64,000 nucleotides of DNA from Emydura subglobosa (Eukaryota; Chordata; Testudines; Chelidae): positions 29,244,540-29,308,539 of the forward strand of contig ML679959.1 in NCBI GenBank assembly GCA_007922225.1. Reading direction: 5' to 3'. Each line of letters opens with the position of its first letter. Within the stretch, counting starts at the first letter, position 1. A program made the translations under genes and the position numbers. Below the pieces are notes generated by a model, which had not been told where the DNA came from, made no database searches, and worked only from the letters and a program-made list of their open reading frames with translations. Shown here piece by piece: positions 32,891-45,010 of the stretch.

Positions 32891-34689
32891 GGTCTGAACC
32901 ATTATCATCCAGAATTATGGTCATTATGACTATACATCCTCCCTCACAGTAAGATGAAGCTGCCTTTCTTGATAACTTTGATTTCAAGCATTCAAGCTAT
33001 TGCTGCTGCTCTTTGACTGGTATATTGCATACTAGGAAATTACCCTCCATTCCAGGCATGGTGCAGGTAAATAGGTACTTAGCAAAGCATGGGATTTGCT
33101 GTGCTGATTTCAGTTTGTTGGAGTTCCTCCTTTCACAAAGCACTGCCACCCCCTGCCCCTTTGGCTTATGTTTTCTGAGGCAAATTCCTCTGTCAGAAAA
33201 TCCAAAGGAGTGAATTTCAGCATGTCCTTCCTGGATTCCCCTTCCAGCCAATTGGCATCTCATCTCCTCTGCCAATGTGCTGTTAGCCACATACTCAACA
33301 AAGAATTGGCTGGTAATAATGGACGGCCAGACTCCTTTGGACTGAAGCATTTGCAGGGACTGACTTGCTGCCAAGTTTAAAGCCTGGGAACATGAGGCAA
33401 TTCAAAACCTGTCATTTCCTCACAGAAGAGGATTATTGCTTTATCAGCAAAGATACTGCACTGTGCAGATTTCCTGCCCAGGAGTTATCCAGGTCATAGG
33501 GGCGGGTAGGAGTTGCATTTCAAAATATACATGGAGCGGTTTATGTGTCTATAATATGTATAGATGCATGTTCTATAATATATGCATATTTTTGTGCTCT
33601 ATAGTAAACATGCACAGGCTGGTGGTACTTACAAATTTGCCCATTGCCTTAGACAACCACTGTAAAAAAAATGGTTATTAGCTCAGCGTCCGTGTTTGTG
33701 ACAGGCCAGGTGTTCTCTGTGGTCACTTGAAGGCAAGGCAAGGGAAGGGTGCAGATACGGAGGACTTCGCCTTAGGGAAAATTGGCAAGTATCCCCATGT
33801 CCAGGAAATCAATGTAGCTCCATTGACTTCCAATCTGCACCATCCCGTGATCTGGGCACATACCTATGTTTCCATAAATGCTTTGCATTTAGCATTCAGT
33901 TAGTAAAAAGCCGTCAACAAGCACTTGGGCTCTTCTATAAAGTCTGTTGTAGGGAATGAGAGTCTCCTGAGCCACCTGAACAGAGTCCACATGAAACTGG
34001 TCTGCAAAAAAGCAACAGCTATGGGATCAAATATCTTGGTCATCTTGGGATTGTGCAGCTGTATGCAAAGGTCCTGCTCTTCAAGCCACTAGCTCCTCTT
34101 TTATGCAGAAGACACAACTAGTCAGAAATCTAGTTCTCCTTGAGCGTCTGTGACACAGAAAGGCTCAGTTATGATATAGTACATTCATTTTTGGTTAACT
34201 AACCAAATCCCTACCTCCAAAGCACCCACCAGCCTTTCTTTAGGCCCATCAATTTCCTCCAGCTTGTAGTTTTTAAGCTAGAGGACCCTGAACAATTCTG
34301 AGACTCAGAACGTACACATTTGAATTTCAAATTGATTGGAACTTGGAAACTCAATAACCAATTTTCTTGAAGCTCCTCAGAAAATCCTAGCTTTGCTTTG
34401 AGATGATGGCCTGAAACCTTGGGGCAGGTACATGGTGCTGGTCATACAGAGGTTGAACTCCCACCTTAAGCATAAAGCAGAATGCAGCTTTATTTATAGT
34501 CATTTTATATTTCTTTATCTACAGATATGTAGATCTCTGTACTTGTGTGGCTGTGTATATATATACGTATATTTGGGACTGTGCATGTTTAAAATAAATG
34601 GGACTGTTAAAAGGAGGTGCCAAAATTATTTGGATTATGGACAAAGCACTGGGAGATGGATTGATTGAAATCAGTGTAGTTTACTGTCT
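32891..34689. other. Unique sequence, no gene seen
   Basis: A 125-codon minus frame at 32997-33374 has no recognisable domain. AT-rich low-complexity patches occur at about 33540-33610 and 34553-34572 (TATATATATACGTATATTTG). Confidence 0.4.
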
Positions 34690-35090
34690 AATGTATTTCC
34701 ATTTATAGAGCAGTACCTGTTCTACAATACGGTACTATATTGCTGAGGAAGGGGATATTTTAAAATATAGCCTTCCATGTAATTAAGACTGTGGGCATGG
34801 CTCTGTGAGGCAATTTAATTTCTCTCTTAAATTACATATTTCTTTATTAGTACAAAGGCATCTGAATAGATATCAGTAAAGCCGAGGCCTTCTCCCCCTC
34901 AAATCCCATACAGTATACGTGCTGTGATGTAAACCTTAATAAATCATATTCAATGCCAAGTGGACAAAGACATGCTGATTGAGGAGCCATTGTTTGAGGA
35001 CTTGTTTTTCAAAGTGTTTCACCAGTAAATCTGTACTTACAAAAACATCTATTTCTGATGCCAAGCCAAGCAGAAAAAATAATTTTTCCT
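34690..35090. other. AT-rich candidate conserved non-coding element
   Basis: Repeat-free block with ATGTAATTAAGAC, CAATTTAATTTCTC and TCTTAAATTACATATTTC. Candidate regulatory DNA by texture only. Confidence 0.25.
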
Positions 35091-35506
35091 ATCAGCCTCC
35101 AGGTGTAAGTGTGATAAGACAGGTCTTTGTGTCAGCTTAATTGTTCTTGGCCTTTTGAAACTCCACCACAGAGGGACTGTGAATATTAACTCGGACCAAT
35201 AATAGGATTACCACGGAGGAAGACCATGTTAGTTAGACCCACACAGCTCCCGGTAGCTTTCGTAACCAGCTCGTCAGCAGGTTGGAAGGTCATTGTGACC
35301 TTAGCCGTTTGCTGAACCGGTAAATAAGTCATTATGAAGCTTACAAAACAAAGCAGCAACACAATCCACAGTGGGAGAAAGAGGGAAGAATTGCATTGAA
35401 GTGAAACCATTATAAGTAGAGGGTTTTTTCTAACATGAACTTTTACTGTGAGTGCGTGTGTGTGTGCCCCAGTTCCCATTTAAAATGTTGTTGTCACACT
35501 AGCATG

Positions 35507-35528
35507 CACACACACACACACACACACA
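35507..35528. repeat. (CA)11 microsatellite
   Basis: Eleven uninterrupted CA units. About 200 bp from a longer TG tract of opposite sense. Confidence 0.95.
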
Positions 35529-35718
35529 GAGTCATCTTTTTCCAAAGCAACTACTTTCACACTACAGCCAGTAGCTGGGACTATGAGATTTGGACTCTTA
35601 CGACATGTGACATCTATTTACTTATGGAAATAATCAGAACTCGCTTTCAAGCCAGGGATTGGATTTTAATGACTCCATTTAAATAAGGGTGTTAGGATTT
35701 CATTTGTGTGTGTATGTT

Positions 35719-35724
<6 letters not shown>

Positions 35725-35760
<36 letters not shown>
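35725..35760. repeat. (TG)18 microsatellite
   Basis: Eighteen uninterrupted TG units, preceded by degenerate TG-rich sequence from about 35704. Confidence 0.95.
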
Positions 35761-35761
<1 letters not shown>

Positions 35762-36854
35762 CCCTGCAGCCTCACTGTACATGGCTATGCAAGCGGTACT
35801 TTCATGACAGAAGTGGGGAATGACCACGACCTAAGTAACCATGTGTGTGCACTGTATGTATGTAAGAGACGAGTCCCTCAATGCTTGCGTACCCATGAAT
35901 CTTTACTCTTGTGAAAACGATATTTAACGGAGTAAGGCCCATAGGGATCTGTCTAGAAGCTGTGGCCATAAATCAATTTTGCAGCCTCCTATTATACAGC
36001 GGCCCCATCAACACAGTCTGTAACTACAATCTCCAATGTGTCTTCCTCACCTCTGCATTCATTTCCTTTATGCCTTTCAAGCCAATCGTCCTCGGCTCTG
36101 GGACCTTCCCTCTCATTCGGAGACACGTGGCTTTAAACCACCGATTCTGGTGAGGCATGGTTTGTGGAGGTCACCCATTGAGGTCCCCATCTTAATCCCA
36201 GCCTCTTTGCCTTCGCTGGGCAATCTAGTCACACCATCCAAGCAGGAGTCCTTGCGTCCTTAGCTGTGCTGGCAGTGCCAGGACTGGGATGGTGCCTGGC
36301 AAGGTGGGGGAGATAGTTCCTTGGGCCCCCGTGCAGGGCTAGGTACGGTACAGACCGCCATGTCTGACCACAGCACACTGGTGCAGTCAGGCTGACCCCT
36401 TTCTCATTCATTATGAGGCTCACACTGCCTAGTGGCTTCTTCAAACTCCCAGCACGTGCTTGATCTCAGGAGACCTGCCGTCACCCTCCCTGCCATCGGA
36501 GGGCTGTCCTGCAATCGGGGGATTTCATACCGCCTCAGTTGCGGTGGTAAAAACAAATATATGGCGCTCCCCCGGAGGCACTTGGAGAATTACTCAAGAT
36601 TCTGCACTAGCGTCTATGCCAGAAAGGCTTGCAGAACACTGCAGGTTTAGAAGCCCAAAGAGGAGGCCGGGTCGGGAAGGGGTCAGGAATGGGGCAGCCC
36701 CCCCCCCCCCTGAAGACATATGGGGAAGAAAGTAAAAGCACTTCAAAAAGAACCGCCTGGAATCCTCCCCTAGCCCCAGTGTTCTCTGGCTCGGGACCCA
36801 GCTGCAGCCCTGTCTGGGGAGACCTGACACTTCCACGCCTGCCTGCTTTACGGC
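35761..36854. other. Unique sequence with a C13 run
   Basis: No gene supported. A run of 13 C lies at 36698-36710. Confidence 0.4.
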
Positions 36855-37085
36855 TCAGCCTTGGTGGAGGAAGGCCTGATGTATTTACTGCCCCCAGGTG
36901 AGTTCAGCTGGGTAAAAACATTAAGTGGAGGAAAACCAACTTGCTTCAAAGTGTTTATCACGGCTTGGGATTTACGGAGTGAGTGCCAGGTGCTGATTAT
37001 GCATTTCCAGAGCCCCGGCCTGCCCGAATTGTCAGGGGAGAAATTCAAACCACTCTGATCAATTTGCTGTCAGTCAATAATTGTG
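36855..37085. other. Candidate conserved element with exon-like start
   Basis: Repeat-free. From 36898 it holds GTGTTTATCACGGCTTGGG, GCTGATTATGCATTTCC and CAGTCAATAATTGTG, the texture of a deeply conserved element. Its left edge has paired splice-like signals around 36859-36897 (see findings). The function is unknown. Confidence 0.3.
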
Positions 37086-38094
37086 AACTGAAGGGCAGCC
37101 TGGGCTTGATGGGTTCTCAGAGCCATTACCTACATGGTGCTAGACAGAGCCCTATATAGCTAGAGAGAACCATCCATTTCATCTTGTCTTGGTACCGTGC
37201 ACGTGCGTATGCATATATGTATGAGATGATATGCAGATCTAACGAGAGCTCAATGAATTTGCTGTGTCTGTGTTCACCACTGCCCTCTGTGAATGGAATA
37301 GGAACTGTTCCGGTCTCACAAAGCCTATACTGCCAGTAGCTGAAGGAGAATCAACTTTCAGTCAAGTGGCAGGAGCCTGTGCTTTTGGAGCAGGAGACCG
37401 AATTCGAGCCCTACCATTGCCACGAAGTTCTGGGAGGCCGTGGGGGTGAGTGAAAAGTCCTAGAATGCCCTGGGGTGTGCTGATATCGATGTGCTTGACT
37501 ACTGAATCTCCTGAGGTTGGGTGCAGGAAAGCCACTGAGAAGCTTCTCCAAACCAGCTGAAGTTGCATCAGTAAAAAAAACGTGCAAGATTCCTGACATT
37601 CCCTGCTTCTGCAGAAACCCGGGAATGCAACAACTCAGTGGAAAAAAAAAAAAAAGTGAACTGAACATGTTAAAGCCTGCGAGATTGTTCGAGCCAGGGC
37701 CAGTGTGAGGCTAGGGTCGGTATTAGCCCGGAGCGAAGGTTTGGGTCAGTGATAACGTTGGAATTTTTCACCCGTTACCCCTATGGCATGGCCTTGTGGT
37801 CTGTTGTCCCAGTCCTGCTCATCCGCTGAAGGTAATACCTCCCCGCCCCCATTGGCCAGTGCAGCATCGTCCCTAAGGATATTGTTCACACTGAGTTGTC
37901 GCATTGGGGAAGAAGTTAATGTAGTTTAGCTTCTTCCAGTGTGATTTGGCTACTAGAAATATGCCAGAGAACTGGCACCTTGTACCGTGTTTCTGCAGCC
38001 CATCAGCACATCCCCTGAGAACCGCTGATGCCTCCTGAGCAGATGTTGCCTGTGCAGGAATTAACCACAGATCTCTGTTACCCAAGTGCTGGTC
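37086..38094. other. Unique sequence, no gene seen
   Basis: A possible SINE head at about 37365-37440 is too weak to call. An A14 run lies at 37642-37655. Confidence 0.4.
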
Positions 38095-38225
38095 TGATAG
38101 TTTGGATGGTAGGCTAGAAATCAGGCCACGTGCATTCTAGTCCCATGTCTCTTGCATGATTTTGGACAAACTGCTTCTGTCTCTGTTTTCCCTCCCAGGT
38201 TAGTTTAGTTTGTTAGTTTATTTGG
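38095..38225 (+). repeat. MIR-like SINE fragment
   Basis: AAATCAGGCCACGTGCATTC, TAGTCCCATGTCTCTTGCAT and TTTTGGACAAACTGCTTCTG follow the MIR head in forward orientation. Confidence 0.5.
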
Positions 38226-38858
38226 GACGGTAAAAAGACAGTCCCTACCATGATCTCAACTGAGACTTCTAGACACTGCCGTTATAACAATATAATTTAT
38301 TCCCCCCACATCATCCATAAGCAGCAATATTTCCTCACTTATCAACCCCCCCCCAAAGGATTGGAATGTGTCTCAAACTGTTTGCTTAGAGAAATGAGCT
38401 GGAACTCGATACATGTATGGTACCATTAACTGCCTCGAAGATGCCATTATGTTAACTTGAGTTAAATGATGTTTTAATGTGACGCTCCTTGTTTTGTCTG
38501 CACTGGGCTGAATGAATGTCATTGCAGGAAACAGACAGAAGTCTTGCTTGAGAATGATCTCAGTCTGGTCTCTATTCATAAGGCAAAGGCCCCCTGCGGG
38601 TGTTAGCCCAATAAGCCTTTACTTCAAATTGATATTTAGACTAGCATCCTGTGGACCTTATTTCTCCTTCCCATTGTATCAAGAGTTCACTGGAGTTTTA
38701 CTAATGATCAATAAGTATAATAATAAAAACCCAGCCATGTAAAACCCACAGCTTGATTTCTTTGCTTTTTTTCCCAAAGCCGTCTTTGAATATGGAATTA
38801 GCTAAAAAAAAAAGTGTGTTGATTTGAGTCTCGTCCGCTTTCAATAGCAGATTACAGT

Positions 38859-38982
38859 TAGGGTGACCAGATGTCCCCATTTTATAAGGACAGTCCCGCT
38901 ATTTGGGGCTTTGTCGTGCATAGGCACCTATTACCCCCCACGCCCTGTTCCGATTTTTCACACTTGTTATCTGGTCACCCTA
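38859..38982. mobile_element. hAT MITE with perfect TIRs and 8-bp target duplication
   Basis: 124-bp element bounded by the exact 14-bp inverted repeats TAGGGTGACCAGAT and ATCTGGTCACCCTA. It is flanked on both sides by ATTACAGT (38851-38858 and 38983-38990). An 8-bp target duplication is the mark of hAT transposases. It has no coding capacity, so it was moved in trans. The intact duplication shows it has not been rearranged since insertion. It is probably not mobilised by the pseudogene at 27.3-28.7 kb, whose ends are unknown. Confidence 0.95.
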
Positions 38983-39254
38983 ATTACAGTGGAGCTACTG
39001 ACGCGTGGTTTGTTAGCTTTGAGTGTGTTCAGTATACAGCAGGACGACAGCTGGAATAATTGAGACAATCTCTCAGCTCGTGTGGAGGGAAAAGGTTGAA
39101 ATGGGGGGGAAATAACCCAGTAGGGTGCAGGATAGTCAATGCGGGAATAGGGCGCTCTGACTAGTAGCCCTAAAGGTGCAGTTAATTAGGCTGTTGCAGG
39201 GCATTCTCAGTAGCAAACCTTTCTCTTGGAACGGGCTGGGTCTGAGCCTGCTCA

Positions 39255-39420
39255 GGACTAGAATACGATGGAACACGCTCCTCTCTAAGAGCTGCCTCTT
39301 TGTCTCTGTCAGCCTCAGTTTCCCCATCTGTCCAAGGGGGACAATAATTTTTGCTCTTCTAAGAAAAGGGTGGTTGTGAGGCGCCGTTCCCTGGGGTTGG
39401 GAAAACACGTTGAGATCCAA
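39255..39420 (+). repeat. MIR-like SINE
   Basis: CTGTCAGCCTCAGTTTCCCC, ATCTGTCCAAGGGGGACAAT and GGTGGTTGTGAGGCG are central MIR blocks in forward order, ending with CACGTTGAGATCCAAAGGTG. Confidence 0.75.
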
Positions 39421-39764
39421 AGGTGGAAGGTAGCGTTTTGACTTTGCTTTCAATTTTTAAGCTTCCCAAAGCTGCAGTGGGGACAGGACTGTTTGGTAGA
39501 GAGTGCCAATTCCCTGTTCTACTGAAAAGTGCCCCGGGGGGACGTTCACATGCACATAAAGTACCGAGTTCTCCAACGGGACCTCCCACAGGACTTACTC
39601 CAAGAACAGCTTTTCTTCAGACACTTTTGCTTTTGGCTGCTAGCAGGCGGTTCGGTGAGAGTTTGGAAGGAGTCCGGAAGTGTCTGGGGTCATTCGCACT
39701 TGCTCTCCTCTCTCTAAATTAAACTCCTGAAAGTGAGCGTTTAACAGCTGACAAACTCTGTGCG

Positions 39765-39975
39765 GGAGGCAGATTGGCCCCATAGCTGGCTGAGTCACTG
39801 ACCCAGAGCCAGACCCTGGGGTTCTAGTCCCAGCTCTGTTGTACTATATGATCTGGGGCGAGTCCGTCCCTTTTTTCTCCCCACACCTGTACAATGGGGC
39901 TGATGAGACTCACCTTCTGAGAGGCACTTTGAGATCCACGAATGAAAAGTACCAAGTATCATTCTACGCATCGGC
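39765..39975 (+). repeat. MIR-like SINE
   Basis: GGGTTCTAGTCCCAGCTCTG near 39820 is the B-box region of the head. ACACCTGTACAATGGGGCTG and GAGGCACTTTGAGATCCACG follow in order. About 210 bp, nearly complete. Confidence 0.75.
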
Positions 39976-40839
39976 TCATAGAGGTAGTGAGTGCACAGGA
40001 GCCTATGAATGCAAGGCTGATGAGTGGGGCAGGAGTACCCTGCTCTGCAGACTGGAGCCTGGCCACAGCAGGGGTTCTGGGAGCCTAGGTTAGATTCCTA
40101 GCTAATGGCAGTTAGTTGGCTTTTTTGCTGTTGAAGCACGATCCCCTCAAAAGCAAAAAGGCACTTCCAGCGTCTGGTGCTAGGTCCCTTCAGCAAAAAT
40201 GGACCATCTTTTTTGTCCCTCTTTACTGCCTTCCATCCACCCTCTCACTAGTGCTCTTATTTCCTCCTACAAAATAGCGTCTCTGTGCCAGTTCTGGATG
40301 CCGTGTGCACCCTACCATGCCTTGCTAAACTTTACTCAATTAGCCACTTAAACTCTACAGCATTGAGCCTCCAGGGGGTTTAATTCACCGAGCTGAAGTT
40401 TTACGGTGCTGTTGTCTAACTGAAATGTGTTCATTCTGTCTCCAAATGCTACCACTGATCATTGCGCTGATACCTACCGAGAAAACTGGGTGGGGTTTGT
40501 TTTTTCATAACACTTGGGAGACAAATGATGTTCAACCGGTGTGGATGTGACAGCTTCCATTGCATTCTTTATGGCACTTTCCCTTCCATCTATCTCAGCA
40601 CTTTTGTCTTAAAATGATAAACTTGCAATTTTCCCAGGGATCCTAGAAAAGTGGGCAGCACTATGGGGCAAGTTAGACTACGGTGTGCAAAACCGCAGCA
40701 GTCAGGGGTTTGGTTTTGCCAAAACAAAGCCAGAGGAGGCTTGGATTCAGGTCCTATTTTATCCCCAATCTCCGTGTTTTTTCAGGGAGAAGGGATGAAC
40801 TGGTAAATGGTATCTGCTTTGGCCCATCTTTCTTTCTTT

Positions 40840-41045
40840 GTAATAATGATGCTGAGCTCTTTTTTGCTTGTAGAACTCAAAATCCTTTACAAAGGAGGTC
40901 AGCATCATTAGCCCCATTTTATAGATGAGGAAACAGACATGGAGAGACATAGTGACTTACCTAAGATCACCCAGCAGCAGAACTGGGAATCAAACCAGGT
41001 GTGCTTAAATCTCTATTGAGTGCAATAGTCACTGACCCAAACCGC
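40840..41045 (-). repeat. MIR-like SINE
   Basis: AACTCAAAATCCTTTACAAA, GTCAGCATCATTAGCCCCAT, TATAGATGAGGAAACAGACA and TCACCCAGCAGCAGAACTGG give a nearly complete reverse-oriented MIR. Confidence 0.8.
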
Positions 41046-41426
41046 CGTACCATGGGGGTGAAGGGGAAGTCCAGCAAATCCACAACTCCTTCAAGCCCCA
41101 AATGTTCTGGAGGCCGTGGCAGGTTCAGAAAAATGATTCTGCCATTGGTGAATCTTTACATATTATAGTCCAGGAGCTGGAATCAAAACGAGCTGTACTG
41201 AATCTACCACACCAGGAAACAACACTGCTATTTGACATGACATACAAGTATGCTAGGGAACTCACTGCCTTGGCACTTTACTGGCACGGTTAGCAGTACC
41301 AGCCTAGTTAATTCCCTCAGTTAGCTCCATTCCTGGCAGCCTTTACTTTGGCATGATCATGGACTCTAGTGACATTCCCAGATGTGGGCTGCAGCTGTTG
41401 GCTGGGGCAGTGTTTGGGAAGCTTAC

Positions 41427-41441
41427 CTCTGCATGTTTGTA
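41427..41441 (-). other. Possible 15-nt microexon
   Basis: On the minus strand TACAAACATGCAGAG is preceded by TATCCTCTCTCTCTTCACAG, with a CTGAT branch-like site about 23 bases upstream, and followed by GTAAGCTTCC. Both splice signals are strong. The length is a multiple of three and all frames are open. No flanking exon was identified, so this is a hypothesis. Confidence 0.2.
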
Positions 41442-41831
41442 CTGTGAAGAGAGAGAGGATATCAGTCTCCAAGGCTTGCAATCCACCTTCCATCTGTGCT
41501 AAATCCACTGGGGAATGAGGGGCAAGGAGGAGAGCGTTCTTGCTTTGTTGCATCTCTCTGAAATCATTCACATCCCACAAGCCGGACCAGTGAAGACAGC
41601 AATGTACAGGGCAAAAATCCTGACTGACGTGAAGTCGTGGGAGTTTTGTCAGCCACGGCGCAGAGATTAGAGCCGGCTGCAAATCCAAACCAATAAATAA
41701 ATGCAGATTTTGCAAGGAGCCCCATTAAAGATTTGACTCCTTCCTGAAAACAAACAGAGCACGTGGCTGCTTCCAGCTCAGCTCAGCCAACTTTGAGCTG
41801 CCCGTGCCTTCACATGCGTAGTGTTGGTCCA

Positions 41832-41862
41832 GAACCACAAAGGAAGTCTGCCTTTGTGGTTC
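41832..41862. repeat. Perfect 12-bp hairpin
   Basis: GAACCACAAAGG (41832-41843) and CCTTTGTGGTTC (41851-41862) are exact inverted copies around a 7-nt loop. Too short for a microRNA precursor. Confidence 0.8.
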
Positions 41863-42884
41863 ATTGTTAATTTTCACTCCTGCTACAGATAGGCAATGAG
41901 TGGTGTGGACAGACTCTGGGCCTCCATTTCAACATAACATCTAGTGAGCTGTTCTCAGCCGCAGGTGGAAGAAATCTTGAACAATCCACTGATCCTGTGA
42001 GACGTCTGCCTCTTGGGCCACCATCTTGCTTAAAGAGCGTGTTTTTGGTTGCATCTGAGATGGAATGGAAAGTCCCACCTCCTTCTGAGCTAACCTGAAA
42101 GGAAAGTCAGAGGAGGTGGTTCTGATTCCAGGGTGTGAAAATTCCAAGGTGCTCAGAAGTTAGTGACAAGTCAAGCAGGCAGGCTAGGGTCTGACTCTGG
42201 TGTTACAATAGATATATATATATTACAAACCACTATGCAGTGAGTGTTTACAGCTTCTAGCCATCCATCTTCGAATATCTTTTTCTGTTTACCGGTTTAG
42301 TTTTAAAGGGGCCCATTGCTGTGCTATTTCTACACTGCGCCAGTTGAAATGATGTGCTGCAGTGTGTATATTCATTGCCACAAGCCCCTTCTCCACTCAC
42401 ATGAAGCCACCGAACGTTCCAAGCAAGGCGTGCAGGGAAAGCAGCCCAATGGCAGGAGTCCTCAGACTGGTTAAAGGGAGAAATCCCAAGTTGTAGAGCA
42501 AAAATGAAATGTCTTTACTGCGGGACTGGAAACGCATTGCATTTCATTTCCTAACGCTATGATTTCAAGCAGAACCAAAACTGAATACACGTAAACGTAT
42601 AATTGCAAAGCGCTTTTCTAACCTAGGCCATTGCTCAACATGAAGCCCCAGTAATGAGACCCATTATTATCCATCTTTTGGTGGTTGTTACAAATTATTT
42701 CCTTGCTTTAAACAATAGCAGCTGACATATTTCAAGTAGCTTTTCTGTTGGTGTTGTGCAAGACACATAGCTAGTGGGCAACACACTTCCAAGCCTGGAG
42801 AGATTTGCAGCGCAGCAGACACAAATACAACAACAGTCATAAGAAAATAGTGTTTCCAATCATTGCATTAATAACGTGTTGAGT
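41863..42884. other. Unique sequence, no gene seen
   Basis: Includes a short TA tract at 42209-42222. No gene or repeat family called. Confidence 0.4.
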
Positions 42885-43565
42885 GAGAGCGTAACGGAGA
42901 TCACTCGCTGCCGGAGGCGCCCCCTTGCGGCTGGGTCTGGGGATCAGCTCATCTGGTCTAATGCCCCTTCCGTCGTTCACCTGCTCCATGGCCTCTCTTC
43001 CTCTCTCATGGTGACTCACCTCTCCAGCCAGGTCACTGTACAGGTTTCCCCTCCCGGGGTATCGACCAGTTATCTGGATGCTGCCTTCACAAGTCTGGGA
43101 CACCTCCCCAGGACACCGGCCTGCCCACTCCTCTGGGTTCCAGCCCAGGGATTCTATAAGCAGCAGCCAAGAGCTGCCCCTTGCTGCTCCTTCCCTGGGC
43201 TTCTTCATACTCTGCCTTCCACAGGCTTTCTTCCCTGCAGCTCCTCTGGGTAAACCCCCTTCCTTCAGGGACAGGGTCCCAGGGCTGCTCCTCCCACCCC
43301 TCGGGTTTCTGCCTACCCACCTCTCTCTGCCCAAAGAGCATTGCAGATCCTCTCCCTCCAGGCCTCTTCTGCTCCCAGATGCCTCTCCTTGTAAGCTTTG
43401 CCTAGCTCCTCCCCAGCTGGGCTGCCTCAGCAGTTCGGGTTTATCAGTCAAGATTGACTCTCCCCCAGGAGCTGCCTGGAAGGTTAATTGGCCCTTTCTG
43501 AGCCACCTTACCCCCTTCAGGGCTGGTGAACGCCCCATCCCGGGAAGGCAGAACAAATACAGCTG
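42885..43565 (+). repeat. C/T-rich interspersed repeat, copy A
   Basis: A pyrimidine-rich block sharing a core with copy B: CTCCTCTGGGTTCCAGCCCA then GGGATTCTATAAGCAGCAGC (43127-43180), and further right GGTTAATTGGCCC. The left edge GGAGGCGCCCCCTTGCGGCT is typical of a dispersed turtle repeat end. Long open frames here (minus 274 codons, plus 207 codons) result from base bias. Confidence 0.6.
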
Positions 43566-45010
43566 GGGTGGGTTTGGTTTTGCAAAACCCTGGCTTCTTT
43601 GGTTTTGGACGTGCACATATAAAACCAGCGGCACTTTGAAGGCAAACCACAGTTTGTGCATTGCCGTGGGTGGAGGCTTTGGATACTGGCTGCCGTTTTG
43701 ACAGTGCAGAGACAGGTATCTAGACAGGCAGAGGAAAAGTGGCGAGAGTCCTGCCTTTGCAAAGCTTTGTCACTGGGGGTGTGTCGCGTGGCGTTCTGCT
43801 CTGACTCCCCAAACTCTGAGTGGAGGAGCTCAGACAAATGTCTCCAGTTTGGCCTGTGTCAGTAGCAAACCGTCTGCCTGTCAGCCTCTGCTGCACTGCT
43901 GGTGCCTCCAGGGGCGGCTTTGTGAAAGCCCTCGTGATCCTTCCTGTCCCTTGCTGTGCAAATCGGATAAACGCTCCATTCATCAGATTACCAGTCGGGA
44001 ATTAAACCAGTGAAGGAGATGAAAGAAGGTGCAACAGGCCTGGGACTCAGCTTGGCTTGCTCGGTGGGTTCATCCCTGCGAGGCAGAAAATGAAGCACCA
44101 GAAGCAGCAGCCTTTGGCTGTGCCCAGGGCAGAGAAGGTGCTGAGCAGGCAGGGAAGCGCCAGGCTTCCCCCGTCTCGGGCCAGGCTAACGGCTGAGCAC
44201 CGCAGCTCCCGCCGTCGCCAATGGAAGGTGAGGGATGCTCAGCAGCTTGTAGGGACTGACTGGAAACGGCCCAGGTGCACGGGCAGCAGGAGGGGAGGGC
44301 ACAAGTGGTTTCAAATGGTTTCACCGTTTTTCCTTCTTTTTCTGTATCTCTAATAAAAGGTTAGAAAGGTTTTTAATAGCGTCTTTGCCATGGTGCCAAG
44401 CAGGCTGAGAGCTCTGTGTAAACACCCCAAACCTAGTTTAAAAATATTTTAATACTGCTGAACCATTTCAGAGTCATGTTAGCACCTTGGACTCGTTGGG
44501 CCCATATACTTCATCAAGTTACTACAACAGCACTCCCTGGCTGCAGCCCAAATCCTGCTCCTCCCTGAGTCCAGCGAAGCTGTGCCAGCCCCACGAGCAG
44601 CGGAATAACCACAGCTTTAGGGTCAGGAAGAGGAATTTCCCTGTGTGGGAAGAGAGGATCCATCATGTCTGAAACTTATGACGGGATCAAGTTCAGAGAA
44701 GGAAAGCAACAAAGCCCTAAGCGGGTGGGGAAGGGGGATTTTCTATGATGCGTTTCAGCGGCTTTCAGCAAACACAGCAAAGTTTAGATCTGGATTGTCT
44801 AGTCCCCAAGGGTTCGTTTTAAACTCTTCTCTAGTTGCCAGTTATCCCTTGTCTCTGCCCAGTCACCCCTTTCTGTGGCAGCGATGTCCATCTGTGAGAC
44901 ACGCACGTCAGGTGGAATGCAGCAGCAGCAGCAGCAAAAGGTGGATGGGAGAACATCCCTTGCTCCTATGTTTAAAAACAAAGAAACAAGAATCCAAAAG
45001 GGCTTTGGGG
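43566..45010. other. No gene seen; AATAAA at 44352
   Basis: TTTTTCTGTATCTCTAATAA with AATAAA at 44352-44357 could be a polyadenylation site of a retroelement or unseen transcript. A (CAG)5 run lies at 44920-44936. No exon supported. Confidence 0.35.

Noticed and set aside
35186..35479. 97-codon minus frame with a hydrophobic segment LPLWIVLLLCFVSFIM
   Set aside because: Could pass for a signal-anchor protein, but hydrophobic runs are expected from T-rich codons, no splice sites or homologue were recognised, and the frame is short.
41317..41715. 132-codon minus frame with an acceptor-like TTTGGATTTGCAG near its start
   Set aside because: As a long exon it has a weak acceptor and no recognisable protein; only the small segment at 41427-41441 has strong signals and is reported separately.
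41832..41862. Perfect hairpin considered as a microRNA precursor
   Set aside because: Arms of 12 bp are too short for a precursor and flanking bases do not extend the stem.
42837..43701. 274-codon minus and 207-codon plus open frames
   Set aside because: Both lie in the C/T-rich interspersed repeat and overlap each other; no recognisable domain.
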